Assembly: GCA_902777005.1 (NCBI GenBank)
Contig: CACYSB010000005.1
Location: forward strand, 1 to 64,000
From: an uncultured Bacteroidota bacterium
GTDB lineage: Bacteria > Bacteroidota > Bacteroidia > Bacteroidales > P3
Length of the DNA stretch: 64,000 nucleotides
Direction: 5' to 3'
Every line of letters starts with the position of its first letter. The stretch's first letter is position 1. The notes under the pieces are model-generated. The model ran no database searches. It saw only the letters and a list, made by a program, of their open reading frames with translations, and was not told the origin of the DNA. The translations under genes and the position numbers were made by a program. Below are positions 33,555 through 41,703 of the stretch, piece by piece.

Positions 33555-34511
33555 ATGACAAAATTAAAGTACATACCTGAAGACAAAATCAGAGAGTCGT
33601 TAAATAGGAACTGCCTTACAACAAGAAACTCAGGCTCTTTTTTGCGTGACTTGGTGGATTTGTGCGACAAAGCAAACAATGAAATGGTCTATGAATTAAT
33701 ACCAATTCGGCTGGTTGCATATTTAGAAGATGTATTGCGAAGAAAATATGAATTACTGTTGCGTCAAGATAACAAAATAAAAGAATTGTTAGAACATAAA
33801 AAAGTCGATATTGAATACAATAAGCAACTTCTGTATGAAAGACTACCGTTAAGTATTCAACTTGCATATTCATTTGGCTGCAATAATCTTAATGGAATAT
33901 GTAACAACATACAGCTTTTAACAGACATTGATATTAATGAACTCGGTCGAGAAAAATTAGGTAAAGATTCATGGGGGCAATTTAGAAATAATATTGATAG
34001 ACTATTTAACACTAGACATCTACTATGTCATGAATCCGGAGTTAGCGTGTCTATTACACATAAAGACGCTCGTTTATGGATACAAAACATTGGCATATTG
34101 TTAAATGTTATAGATGATGCAATCATCAATTCCGTCTACAAAGACTTTTTCTTTTTCAAAAACAATTTGTCAGAAAAAGAAATAAGTGAGAAGTTGGACG
34201 ATAATATTAGAGCAGCGCAGATAGCATTTGACATTTCAGAAAAAGCTCTTGATGATATTTATCGTCATGCCTCCAATAATAAACATTACTCTAAAGATAA
34301 TCCAAACTTAGAATACATACAAAAATGGAAGGAATATCGGGATTTAAGGGTCGCAAGTGATAATGTTTTTCCTATAAACTCCAAGCAAAACCTTTTGTTC
34401 GCATATCGGGAAAAAAACCAATACAATGAGGGATTATTAAGTGAAGTACGATTACAATATAGAGATTATTTGAATTATCTCAACGGATCAATCCACAAAG
34501 AAAATCTTTAA
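33555..34511 (+). CDS. AT-rich hypothetical protein with a HEPN-type RHxxxH motif
   Basis: The 318-residue cytoplasmic protein is almost wholly helical. At 154-159 it has R-H-L-L-C-H, within NTRHLLCHES, matching the R-[polar]-xxx-H motif of HEPN ribonucleases. The stretch before it is a long helical bundle, as HEPN domains require. The C-terminal part (KWKEYRD, about 258-264, and QYRDYL near 303) faintly resembles LprI-like repeats. No family is firmly recognised. It follows the methyltransferase by 26 bases and ends at a terminator, so it is the last gene of that transcript. A toxin-like or abortive-defence RNase role is inference. Confidence 0.6.
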   Translation: MTKLKYIPEDKIRESLNRNCLTTRNSGSFLRDLVDLCDKANNEMVYELIPIRLVAYLEDVLRRKYELLLRQDNKIKELLEHKKVDIEYNKQLLYERLPLSIQLAYSFGCNNLNGICNNIQLLTDIDINELGREKLGKDSWGQFRNNIDRLFNTRHLLCHESGVSVSITHKDARLWIQNIGILLNVIDDAIINSVYKDFFFFKNNLSEKEISEKLDDNIRAAQIAFDISEKALDDIYRHASNNKHYSKDNPNLEYIQKWKEYRDLRVASDNVFPINSKQNLLFAYREKNQYNEGLLSEVRLQYRDYLNYLNGSIHKENL

Positions 34512-34550
34512 TGGGCAATATAGTTTATTAAAACTATCAAATCCGAAAAC

Positions 34551-34580
34551 AATGAGGGCACAAAACGTGCCCTCATTTAT
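34551..34580 (+). terminator. Rho-independent terminator after the HEPN-motif gene
   Basis: AATGAGGGCAC (34551-34561) pairs with GTGCCCTCATT (34567-34577) around a 5-base loop, followed by TATTCC. The A/T flanks could make it act in both directions. Confidence 0.8.
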
Positions 34581-34622
34581 TCCCTGTTGAAAAATAATCT
34601 GCTGCAAATCACATAAAACTCG

Positions 34623-34630
34623 TATCTTTG
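34623..34630 (+). promoter_or_regulatory. Bacteroidales -7 element for the 1235-aa gene
   Basis: TATCTTTG followed by CAAAA lies only 14 bases before the ATG at 34645, predicting a leader of roughly 8-10 bases. The gene is therefore its own transcription unit, separated from the methyltransferase operon by the terminator. Confidence 0.65.
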
Positions 34631-34644
34631 CAAAAAGAAATGAT

Positions 34645-37600
34645 ATGAAGTTTATTACATCAACCGATTTGAAACAATGGGCTGATTCAAAAGAATGTCA
34701 GCAGTTGTTGCCAGAGCTTGTCAAGAGATTGATTGATACGTCGGTGTCAAATGTGAGCAGGATATCTTTCCCTTCCGGCGATGCCACCTTCCTTCCTGGT
34801 TGGGACGGAATTGTTTCTTGCGAAGAAAGTGTCGATACTGTACCTGCTGGTATCTCATTATGGGAGTGTGGTGCTACAGATGATGTATTGGGGAAAATAA
34901 ACCGTGATTTCGATAAACGCAATGAAAATCCGTTGGGATATGACAAAAAAGAATCCACGTTTGTGTTCGTAACTCCTCGAATATGGGAAGGTGCAGAAGA
35001 ATGGATACAAACACATGGTGAAGGATGGAAAAAGGTTGTTGTCTATACAGCTATTGAACTTGAAAGATGGATTGACAACAGCCCATCTGTTGGTATGTGG
35101 CTTGCGGAAATACGCCACAAATTACCTTCAAGTGGATATAAACACCCTAAATTATACTGGGATAGATGGGCACAAGGGAAGTCGTTTAAACTGCCATATG
35201 AAATCATACTTCACGGTAGAACCGATATACAAAGCAAAGTAATTGAAACTTGTACAAATGGAGGAACGATAGCTCTTCAGACATTGGCTCAAGATGAAGG
35301 TATTGCTTTTTCTATTGCCACTCTGATTACAAATCAAAATGATGTCTTATTAGACAAGCTTATTGTTGCCACTGAGAAAAATGCATTTGAGGATCTTGTA
35401 GAGCACTACAACAATCTCATTATCATAACAACTATTACCGAAGGAGTCCACTATTCAAATAAACGCGGGCACACAATCATTATTGTATCAACTCCAGCTG
35501 ACAGCGTTAAAGGCGCAATTCAACTGCCCAGAATAGAAAGGGAAGGCTTTATTGCTTCTGTAGTAGGAATGGGAATTGCTGAGGCAAAGGCAAGAGCTTA
35601 TGCAACTGATACTGCACGTGATATAAATGTGTTTAGAAGGCGACTTGGAATAGCGATAGAAAAACCGAAATGGGCAAATTCAATTATGGAGTTGTTTCCT
35701 GCAGTTATGGCGGGAAAATGGAATGACTCTTGCCTTGGAGACAAGGAAATTATAAAGAAACTTGCGGGAATAGAATATGAGCAATTTGAATTGTCTTTAT
35801 CCAAACATGTCGAAGAAGAGGATTCTCCACTATTACATATTGCCCATTTGTGGCGGCTGCAATCTCCCTATGAAGCAATTGAATACATGTTGAGAACGAA
35901 ACATATACCAAGTTCATTTTTTGACACCTACAGAAACATTTGTCTTGAATTAATCAAGGACTATGATGTCGAAGCTGTTGAGAAACTTGGGAAGAGCGAA
36001 TTTCGTTTTTACAAATTCAATCAAAAATATTCAAATGCAATAAAAGAGGGGGTATTTCAGAACCTGTGCCTTCTTTCAGTATTAGATGATTCCGAAGATA
36101 AAGAAGTTGCACAATGGGTTGATGCCACGATAGCACTAATGTTAAAAGACTGGAGCTTCGCTAGATTTCTATCTAACAAACATTTTTTCACGTCCTTGGC
36201 AGAAGCATCACCCAATATTTTTTTAAACTATGTAGAACACATACCTCAGGAACAACTTGACGATATCTTTTTGCCGAGAAAAAAGGAGTTCTCTCTATCA
36301 GAGTGGGATATATCATACACCGAACTTCTATGGGCATTAGAGCTTCTAGCATGGGATGCAGAATACTTAAATCGTGTAACACGACTACTCTTGAGATTTA
36401 CAGAGTATGCAAATGAAAGTAACTACGAAAACAGACCTATTAATTCGTTATATAACATCTACCGATTCTTCTTACCGCAGACATATGTCTCATTTGACGA
36501 CAGAATGACCCTATTAGAGGCATTTCTCCCAAAGTACAAAAAAAGTGTCTTTATTATATGCAAAAGAATTTGTGAATCCTTAAATAGGGGTAGTATGCTG
36601 GCGCCAACAGTTCATTTCAAGTGGAGATTGTTTGGTATGTTAGAAGCTCCTAAAAACTGTTTTTATCCAACACTTTCAGAGTTGAATAGAATAACAGACC
36701 TTATGTTGAGGTGTTGCGATTATACAGGGGATTCCGTTGCAGAATTAATAACCATCTCTTCCAATGCAAACCTGGGTCCTGTGCGAACTCAAATTCTCAA
36801 TGCCGTAAAACAACACATAGCCGATATTGATGACAAACAGACAATAGTTGATGCTTTGAGAAAAGAAATCACTAATCACAAGCAATGCGAAGGGGCTAGA
36901 TGGGCATTAACAGAAGCTGAACTAAAACCTTATCAAGAACTTTTCAATGAAATAGAACCCCAAGACGTTCTTATGAAGAATGCTTGGCTATTCGAAGATT
37001 ACTTTGCACAATTACCTCGCAAAAGACATTCTGATTCCAGAGAAGAACTCGAAGTACAAGAAAGGGTACGACTTGAGGCTTTACGTGAAATAATTCAGAT
37101 CAAGGGAGAAAAAAGTTTATGGGATTTTGTACAAATAGTAAAATTCCCTGAAAGTTTGACAAGAAGCATTGTCTCCTTATTCGACGACAAATTAACCAAT
37201 GACATTCTTCTGAAATATAAATTGGGAGAACTCAACGAAAGCTTTACCAAGGCGTATTTGACCGCTTTGTATAATAAAGATATTCAAAGATATATAAATT
37301 GGGCAAAAGACCTTGTGCCGGAAGAAGATAATGCTGCTATTGTATTGTATGCGCCAGGGTATATGTCAGCATTGGCGGATATTGCAGAAAACTCTGAAGA
37401 CATCAAACGGTGTTATTGGGAAAATGTTCAAGTTGGTATTTGGACAAAAAATGATATTTATAGAGTTGTCCGAGAGTTGAAAAACGTCAACCGATATGCG
37501 GAAGCTATTGAGATAATAAGTTCTAATAGAGAAAACATTCAAATGCCAGACATAGAGGTTGTAGAAGTTCTATATAATTATATTACCCATGGCTCTGTTC

Positions 37601-38352
37601 GGAATAGACATATTGATATGTACTATATATCTTCGATAATAGAGAAGCTCGACAAATCTGAAGATCCAAATGTAACAAAACCACTAGTGTTTATAGAATT
37701 CGTACTGTTTGGGCAACTTGAACATAGTGTAGATGTCAATAGGTTAAGATTATCTAAAGAGTTGTCTAGAAGTCCAGAATTATTGATGCAATTAGTGGAG
37801 TTAGTGTATTTGCCGGATGATAAAGATGTCGAAAAAAAAGAGGAAGTCACAAATGAGAACCGGAGATTGCTTTCTGAATGCGCACTTCATATTTTGCATT
37901 TCGGGCATAATGTTGTTTCTTTCAAGAACGACAAGGATGTATTTGATGGCGACCATATGAAACACTATATAGAACAATTATACAAACTGGCAAAAGAAAG
38001 AAAAAGAACCAATGTGATTGATTATATTGTTGGTGAAATATTGGGAGATATTCCTCGAGATGAGAATTATCCTCCAACAGCCTTATGCGAATTATTGGAG
38101 GATTTAAACAGCGATAAAGTTGACGATTCGATAAGAACAAAGATTTATAATAGTAGAGGGGTTTCTGTTAGGGCTTGTTTTGAAGGTGGGGCCCAAGAAC
38201 GGTCGATAGTATCGGGATTTGAGGCATATAAAGAAAAGACCAAACTATTGTATCCAAGAATAACAAAAATATTTGACTGTTTGATAAAAGATTATAAAAG
38301 AGATGCTGGGGAAATGGATGTGGATGCTCAAATAAAAGACCTGGAATACTAA
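34645..38352 (+). CDS. Giant defence-like protein with nuclease-like N-terminus
   Basis: The 1235-residue protein is AT-rich in sequence and has no signal or membrane segment. Residues 50-150 carry GWDG (53-56), then LWECG (72-76) with K84 and a D-KR segment, then FVTPRIWEGAEEW and further TAIELERWI. This resembles a PD-(D/E)xK-type segment seen at the front of large defence ATPases and helicases, as I recall. No canonical Walker A was found where an NTPase would follow (about 190-230), so that domain is absent or degenerate. The remaining 800 residues are helical, HEAT/TPR-like. It may be a sensor-effector antiphage protein; the family is not identified. Confidence 0.6.
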   Translation: MKFITSTDLKQWADSKECQQLLPELVKRLIDTSVSNVSRISFPSGDATFLPGWDGIVSCEESVDTVPAGISLWECGATDDVLGKINRDFDKRNENPLGYDKKESTFVFVTPRIWEGAEEWIQTHGEGWKKVVVYTAIELERWIDNSPSVGMWLAEIRHKLPSSGYKHPKLYWDRWAQGKSFKLPYEIILHGRTDIQSKVIETCTNGGTIALQTLAQDEGIAFSIATLITNQNDVLLDKLIVATEKNAFEDLVEHYNNLIIITTITEGVHYSNKRGHTIIIVSTPADSVKGAIQLPRIEREGFIASVVGMGIAEAKARAYATDTARDINVFRRRLGIAIEKPKWANSIMELFPAVMAGKWNDSCLGDKEIIKKLAGIEYEQFELSLSKHVEEEDSPLLHIAHLWRLQSPYEAIEYMLRTKHIPSSFFDTYRNICLELIKDYDVEAVEKLGKSEFRFYKFNQKYSNAIKEGVFQNLCLLSVLDDSEDKEVAQWVDATIALMLKDWSFARFLSNKHFFTSLAEASPNIFLNYVEHIPQEQLDDIFLPRKKEFSLSEWDISYTELLWALELLAWDAEYLNRVTRLLLRFTEYANESNYENRPINSLYNIYRFFLPQTYVSFDDRMTLLEAFLPKYKKSVFIICKRICESLNRGSMLAPTVHFKWRLFGMLEAPKNCFYPTLSELNRITDLMLRCCDYTGDSVAELITISSNANLGPVRTQILNAVKQHIADIDDKQTIVDALRKEITNHKQCEGARWALTEAELKPYQELFNEIEPQDVLMKNAWLFEDYFAQLPRKRHSDSREELEVQERVRLEALREIIQIKGEKSLWDFVQIVKFPESLTRSIVSLFDDKLTNDILLKYKLGELNESFTKAYLTALYNKDIQRYINWAKDLVPEEDNAAIVLYAPGYMSALADIAENSEDIKRCYWENVQVGIWTKNDIYRVVRELKNVNRYAEAIEIISSNRENIQMPDIEVVEVLYNYITHGSVRNRHIDMYYISSIIEKLDKSEDPNVTKPLVFIEFVLFGQLEHSVDVNRLRLSKELSRSPELLMQLVELVYLPDDKDVEKKEEVTNENRRLLSECALHILHFGHNVVSFKNDKDVFDGDHMKHYIEQLYKLAKERKRTNVIDYIVGEILGDIPRDENYPPTALCELLEDLNSDKVDDSIRTKIYNSRGVSVRACFEGGAQERSIVSGFEAYKEKTKLLYPRITKIFDCLIKDYKRDAGEMDVDAQIKDLEY

Positions 38353-38424
38353 TATGTAGAATGCAATAGAATCATAAGACGTGCAAAGAAGTGTCGAAGA
38401 AGGCACAAATAAGGGAATGCCTTT

Positions 38425-38441
38425 AAGAATGCGTTAATGTG
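38425..38441 (+). repeat. Right copy of the AAGAATGCGTTAATGTG repeat
   Basis: This is an exact 17-base direct match to 26928-26944, followed by related TTCGTTAGTGCGTTAGT units. It lies 73 bases after the last island gene and may mark the edge of the inserted segment. Confidence 0.6.
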
Positions 38442-38597
38442 TTAATTCGTTAGTGCGTTAGTGATAATACACGAGGTTCCGCCGTGGTGTGTCGTCGGCT
38501 CGGTTGACAACCATCGCCGAGGGCTACAGGAGAACAGGACTTGTTAGTAGGTTAGTCCGAACAACCAAAGTGGCAACTTTTTGCCGTAAGGGTATTT

Positions 38598-38648
38598 TGT
38601 TTAATATGTTAAACAAAAAATTAAAATAATTGTTTAACGCATTAAACA
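38598..38648. promoter_or_regulatory. Tandem 18-base dyad operators
   Basis: TGTTTAA-TATG-TTAAACA (38598-38615) and TGTTTAA-CGCA-TTAAACA (38631-38648) share identical half-sites with different centres. They are spaced 33 bases centre to centre, about three helical turns. This is typical of paired operator sites for a dimeric repressor. The cognate regulator is not in the window. Confidence 0.55.
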
Positions 38649-38713
38649 TAAATAGTGATAAAGCAATATTCACAGGAGCATAAAGAAGAATGCATTCTGA
38701 AGTTTGTGCGGCT

Positions 38714-39331
38714 TCAGCGGATGAAGTGCATGGGGTCCCAGGGCTCTCGTTCGGGGTATTGTATGGGAGAGGAGGAGTGGATGCGCTTCAGGAGGAAGGC
38801 CATGTTGCGGCCGAGGGCTCGCATGGTCTGCATGCCTTCGGTGTCGAGTGCGGCCTCGCCTTCGGCTCGGCCGTAGACGATATTCCAATACTGCGACGTG
38901 ACCATCGGCATGTGCTGCAGCTGGAACATCATAGTGAGCGACTGCAGGGCGGCCGTGGCGCCACCACGGCGGCAGACGGCGATACCAGCGGCGGGCTTGT
39001 TCATCGCGAGGTCGGAACGCGAGTAGAACAGCCGCTGCATGACGGCGAGCAGGGCACCGTTGGGCTGGCCGTAGTAGGTGGGAGTGCCCACGATGAGGGC
39101 GTCGCTCGCGGCGAGTTTCTCCGCGAAGAGGTTGCAGGGGTCGTCGTCGAAGACGCAGCGTCCTGTCTCGCGGCAGCGTCCGCAGGCGATGCAGCCGTGC
39201 ACGGGTTTCGGGCCGATGCCGACAATCTCATAATCGATACCGTTTTCCTTCAAGGTCTTGCCGACCTCTTCCAATGCGATGCGTGTGTTGCCGTTGGCAC
39301 GTGCGCTTCCGTTTATCAGCAATGCTTTCAT
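38714..39331 (-). CDS. Iron-sulfur flavoprotein / NADPH-dependent FMN reductase family
   Basis: The 205-residue flavodoxin-fold protein has the FMN loop NGSARANGNT (7-16), the Cys motif CIACGRCRETGRC (47-59) and GTPTYYGQPNGALLAVMQR (about 81-99). It is related to the enzyme at 151-687. It is the last gene of a five-gene minus-strand operon with a monooxygenase-like lipoprotein, a cupin and an acetyltransferase. Together these suggest handling of quinones or reactive small molecules. Confidence 0.85.
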   Translation of the reverse strand: MKALLINGSARANGNTRIALEEVGKTLKENGIDYEIVGIGPKPVHGCIACGRCRETGRCVFDDDPCNLFAEKLAASDALIVGTPTYYGQPNGALLAVMQRLFYSRSDLAMNKPAAGIAVCRRGGATAALQSLTMMFQLQHMPMVTSQYWNIVYGRAEGEAALDTEGMQTMRALGRNMAFLLKRIHSSSPIQYPEREPWDPMHFIR

Positions 39332-39341
39332 ATCATGTTTA

Positions 39342-39743
39342 TTATTTCCGGATGTACCGCTTGTCCGTCTCCGGCTGGTCGGCGGGGGTATAACGGTCGA
39401 CGGTCATGTGGAGGTCGTATTTCTCGCGGAGGGCGGCGATGGTGGCCATCATGGGGGTGGCGTGGTGGCGGTCGATGGCTTCCTGGCTGGCCCAGCTGTC
39501 GATGAGCAGGAGGGTCTCGGGGTCGTCGAGCGACTGGTAATACTCATACCGCAGGTTGCCCTCCTCGGCGCGGATGGCGGCGACGGTGCCGCTGGCTGTC
39601 ATCTCCTCGGCGAACTTCAGGGCGTTGCCGTCAACGCCGGTATACTTGATGTTTACTGTTATCGGCATCTCTTTCTCATTGTTGTCTCCACAGCAAGCGG
39701 CCAGCAGGACCGCCGCCAGGAGGGTGGTCAGAATATGTTTCAT
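39342..39743 (-). CDS. Antibiotic-biosynthesis-monooxygenase-fold lipoprotein
   Basis: The 133-residue protein starts with a lipoprotein signal (MKHILTTLLAAVLLAAC, Cys 17, then CGDNNEK). The mature part is a single ABM/YgiN-like ferredoxin-type fold with the recognisable RYEYYQSLDDPETLLLIDSWAS and a following H-- segment (DRHHATP). Family members act as cofactor-independent quinol monooxygenases or heme-degrading relatives. Here the domain would be tethered in the envelope. It overlaps the cupin gene stop by 4 bases (ATGA). Confidence 0.8.
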   Translation of the reverse strand: MKHILTTLLAAVLLAACCGDNNEKEMPITVNIKYTGVDGNALKFAEEMTASGTVAAIRAEEGNLRYEYYQSLDDPETLLLIDSWASQEAIDRHHATPMMATIAALREKYDLHMTVDRYTPADQPETDKRYIRK

Positions 39744-40114
39744 AGTTCATCCGGGTGTTGTATCGACAGGGGCACATCCTTCTGCGAGAGGTAGAACATA
39801 TAGAGGACGGCGGGTTTGGAGCCGCGGTTCTCGCCGTGGTGGACGGTGCCGACCATCTCGACCACAGCCTCGCCCTCGTGGACCACCTTTTCGGTGCCGT
39901 CCTGGGCGACGATGGTCAGCTCGCCTTGCGTCAGCACACCGAAGTTCATCACCTCGTGGTGGTGCCACCCCAGCTTGCAGCCAGCGGGAAACACATACTT
40001 CAACGCCACCAGCTCGGGGCGCCCCTGAAGATAGTCGGGCAGCTCCACGCCGTCCCAGCTCTGCGAGGTGCGGAAAAGCTCGGTAGTCTCCACTTGCATT
40101 GCTGTCTCTTCCAT
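39740..40114 (-). CDS. Cupin-domain protein
   Basis: The start at 40114 (MEETAMQVETTELFR) gives 124 residues and falls 8 bases after the acetyltransferase stop; longer starts would overlap that gene. It is a single RmlC-type cupin with metal ligands in GWHHHEVMNFGVLTQGE (two of the three His, plus Glu) and a second motif ending VGTVHHGEN. Small cupins of this type bind a metal and often act as isomerases, dioxygenases or sensors; the substrate is unknown. Confidence 0.82.
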   Translation of the reverse strand: MEETAMQVETTELFRTSQSWDGVELPDYLQGRPELVALKYVFPAGCKLGWHHHEVMNFGVLTQGELTIVAQDGTEKVVHEGEAVVEMVGTVHHGENRGSKPAVLYMFYLSQKDVPLSIQHPDEL

Positions 40115-40122
40115 ATTATGTA

Positions 40123-40758
40123 TTACAATTCTTTTACAAAACTCCAGCTGCCCATCTTGTGACCGCGACAATCCAGTTCCTGAAAATCTGCCACCTCAAA
40201 GCCAAGATGCCGGTAGAACGCCAGGTTGCTCTCGCTGTTGGTGAAGAAGCAGAGGCGTGTGCCGCCGTTGGTGCGTACATACGGGATGACGCAATCCATC
40301 AGCATCTCGCGTCCGAAGCCTTTCCCCTGACAGTCGGGGCGGACGGTGAGCGAGCTGAGATACCATGTGGTGCCGCCTAGCAGCGTGTGGCAGTAGTGGC
40401 CCGTAGCTGTGTCCATCGCGAGCCACTCCTTGATGATGTCCTGCTTGGGCAGGCGCAGCACCTTGCCCCAGCCGTGGAGCATATACTGCAGGTCGCCGGG
40501 TTTCTTCCATTCGGGAGGGAAGAGGTCGGCCACTGCGGTCAACATATCCTCATGGCGTGCAGCCAAGAACCGTGCGCGGCGACGGGTGGTACGGTACTCG
40601 CTGTGAATCATGGCACGCATGAAGGCCATCCGCTCCTGCTCGTCGGGGAAGAAATGGGTGAAATACTCATAGTCGGCGAAGGCTTGCACCGAGAGCTCGG
40701 CGCACTCGCCGGTCTCGTTCCGCTGCATGGGCGCTATGGTCAGGTGTTCGGTATGCAT
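40123..40758 (-). CDS. GNAT-family N-acetyltransferase
   Basis: The 211-residue protein has the acetyl-CoA loop RPDCQGKGFGREML (about 144-157) preceded by the strand WYLSSLTV, and the C-terminal LAFYRHLGFEVADF that is typical of GNAT enzymes. It would acetylate an amine on a small molecule or protein; the acceptor is not predictable. It lies 21 bases after the membrane protein gene and 8 bases before the cupin start. Confidence 0.88.
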   Translation of the reverse strand: MHTEHLTIAPMQRNETGECAELSVQAFADYEYFTHFFPDEQERMAFMRAMIHSEYRTTRRRARFLAARHEDMLTAVADLFPPEWKKPGDLQYMLHGWGKVLRLPKQDIIKEWLAMDTATGHYCHTLLGGTTWYLSSLTVRPDCQGKGFGREMLMDCVIPYVRTNGGTRLCFFTNSESNLAFYRHLGFEVADFQELDCRGHKMGSWSFVKEL

Positions 40759-40779
40759 ATTCTTTGTGTCAGAGGATTG

Positions 40780-41583
40780 TCACTTTGCGTCGTCTGTGGC
40801 GAGCGTTTTCTTCTTGTAGCGGGCGTCGGCGGAGACGAAGAGGCCGACGATTGGGAGGAAGAGGTATATGCAGCCTTCGATGCACTCGATGGCGAGCATG
40901 GTGACAGCCTCGAAGACCACGAGGAAACAGACGGCCGAGAGCAGACAGCGCCAGAAGAGGTGTGTACGCATGGTGTCGACCACCAGTTTCACCAGCACCA
41001 TAAGGAACACCACCACATGGTAGGCAATCATAATCCAGATGCCGGTGATAGGGACGAAGTTGTCAGCGATGCCGGCGACCGAAGCGCCGAGGAGCATGGT
41101 GATGATGATCCAGTTCCATTCGCGCCACTGCTTCTCCGTGAGACCCATGCGGTCGCTCTGGTGGGCTATGACGTGGAGCAGCACGTTGAACATGCTGTAG
41201 GCCACGAAGCTTAGCAGCGCTACGCCTACCAGCGACCATCCGAGGCCCACCACCTGGCGCTGGCAGAACCAGCCGACGCTTATCTCCTTGCGACCGAGGT
41301 CGACATCCTCGAATAGCGGCAGGTCGCCCGAGAAGCAGTAGTAGTAGGTTGCGGCTACTGAAAGCCACCACATGGCGTAGAGCCAGGGGTAGAGTTTGCG
41401 GCGCTCCTTCTTGTAGATGACTGTGTTGACGATTCGCATAGCCACTGCCAGCATCAGGAGCAGGATGGGGATGGCTATCGGGTGGAGGCCCAGCGGGTTG
41501 CCGTGGTGGAGACCCAGCAGCTCGGGGATGTTGCTCATCGGGGCATTGGTGTTGATGTAGTCAGAAAGTGTGGATAATAACAT
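40780..41583 (-). CDS. Polytopic membrane protein, paralogue of the protein at 5852-6595
   Basis: The reading from 41583 gives 267 residues. A start at 41538 (MSNIPELLGLHHGNPLGLHP) would align better with the paralogue at 5852-6595, and both starts are compatible with the promoter at 41651. There are about six to eight hydrophobic helices and a basic tail (ARYKKKT). Shared signatures are listed under the other copy. No family is recognised. It heads the operon with acetyltransferase, cupin, ABM-lipoprotein and flavoprotein genes, a different neighbourhood from the signalling operon of its paralogue. Confidence 0.72.
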   Translation of the reverse strand: MLLSTLSDYINTNAPMSNIPELLGLHHGNPLGLHPIAIPILLLMLAVAMRIVNTVIYKKERRKLYPWLYAMWWLSVAATYYYCFSGDLPLFEDVDLGRKEISVGWFCQRQVVGLGWSLVGVALLSFVAYSMFNVLLHVIAHQSDRMGLTEKQWREWNWIIITMLLGASVAGIADNFVPITGIWIMIAYHVVVFLMVLVKLVVDTMRTHLFWRCLLSAVCFLVVFEAVTMLAIECIEGCIYLFLPIVGLFVSADARYKKKTLATDDAK

Positions 41584-41643
41584 AGGTTCTCTGTTTGTCG
41601 GTTATTGTAGGTGCTTTTTGTTTTTTTGCCATTAATGCGGCTG

Positions 41644-41675
41644 CAAAGATACGACATTTTTCTTTTACAGCCAAA
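41644..41675 (-). promoter_or_regulatory. Promoter of the 41583-38714 operon
   Basis: The minus strand reads TTTG (41675-41672), a 20-base spacer and TATCTTTG (41651-41644) followed by CAG, a full consensus match. The leader to 41583 is about 55 bases. Confidence 0.75.
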
Positions 41676-41703
41676 TTTATTTCCTTATTTCTACGACACC
41701 TAC

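Larger units (their letters stand above)
38353..38713. other. Intergenic region between convergent genes at the island's right edge
   Basis: No gene is supported. The region holds the right copy of the 17-base repeat, a short CTCGG/CCGAG dyad near 38498-38520 and two 18-base operator-like dyads. Because both flanking genes point into it, the dyads have no obvious downstream gene, suggesting that a promoter or gene was lost. Confidence 0.5.

Noticed and set aside
27230..34511. BREX, DISARM or classical type I restriction system
   Set aside because: No PglZ, BrxC, DrmA/B or HsdS gene is present; only the helicase-nuclease and Eco57I-type methyltransferase are seen, so a two-gene restriction-like pair is the safer call.
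26928..38467. CRISPR-like short repeats (GCGTTAATGTG units)
   Set aside because: Only a few degenerate, closely packed units at each site; no regular spacers and no cas genes.
38690..39505. 271-codon plus-strand frame beginning after the tandem dyads
   Set aside because: It looked like a target for the operators, but it is antisense to the flavoprotein and lipoprotein genes and has no recognisable protein features.
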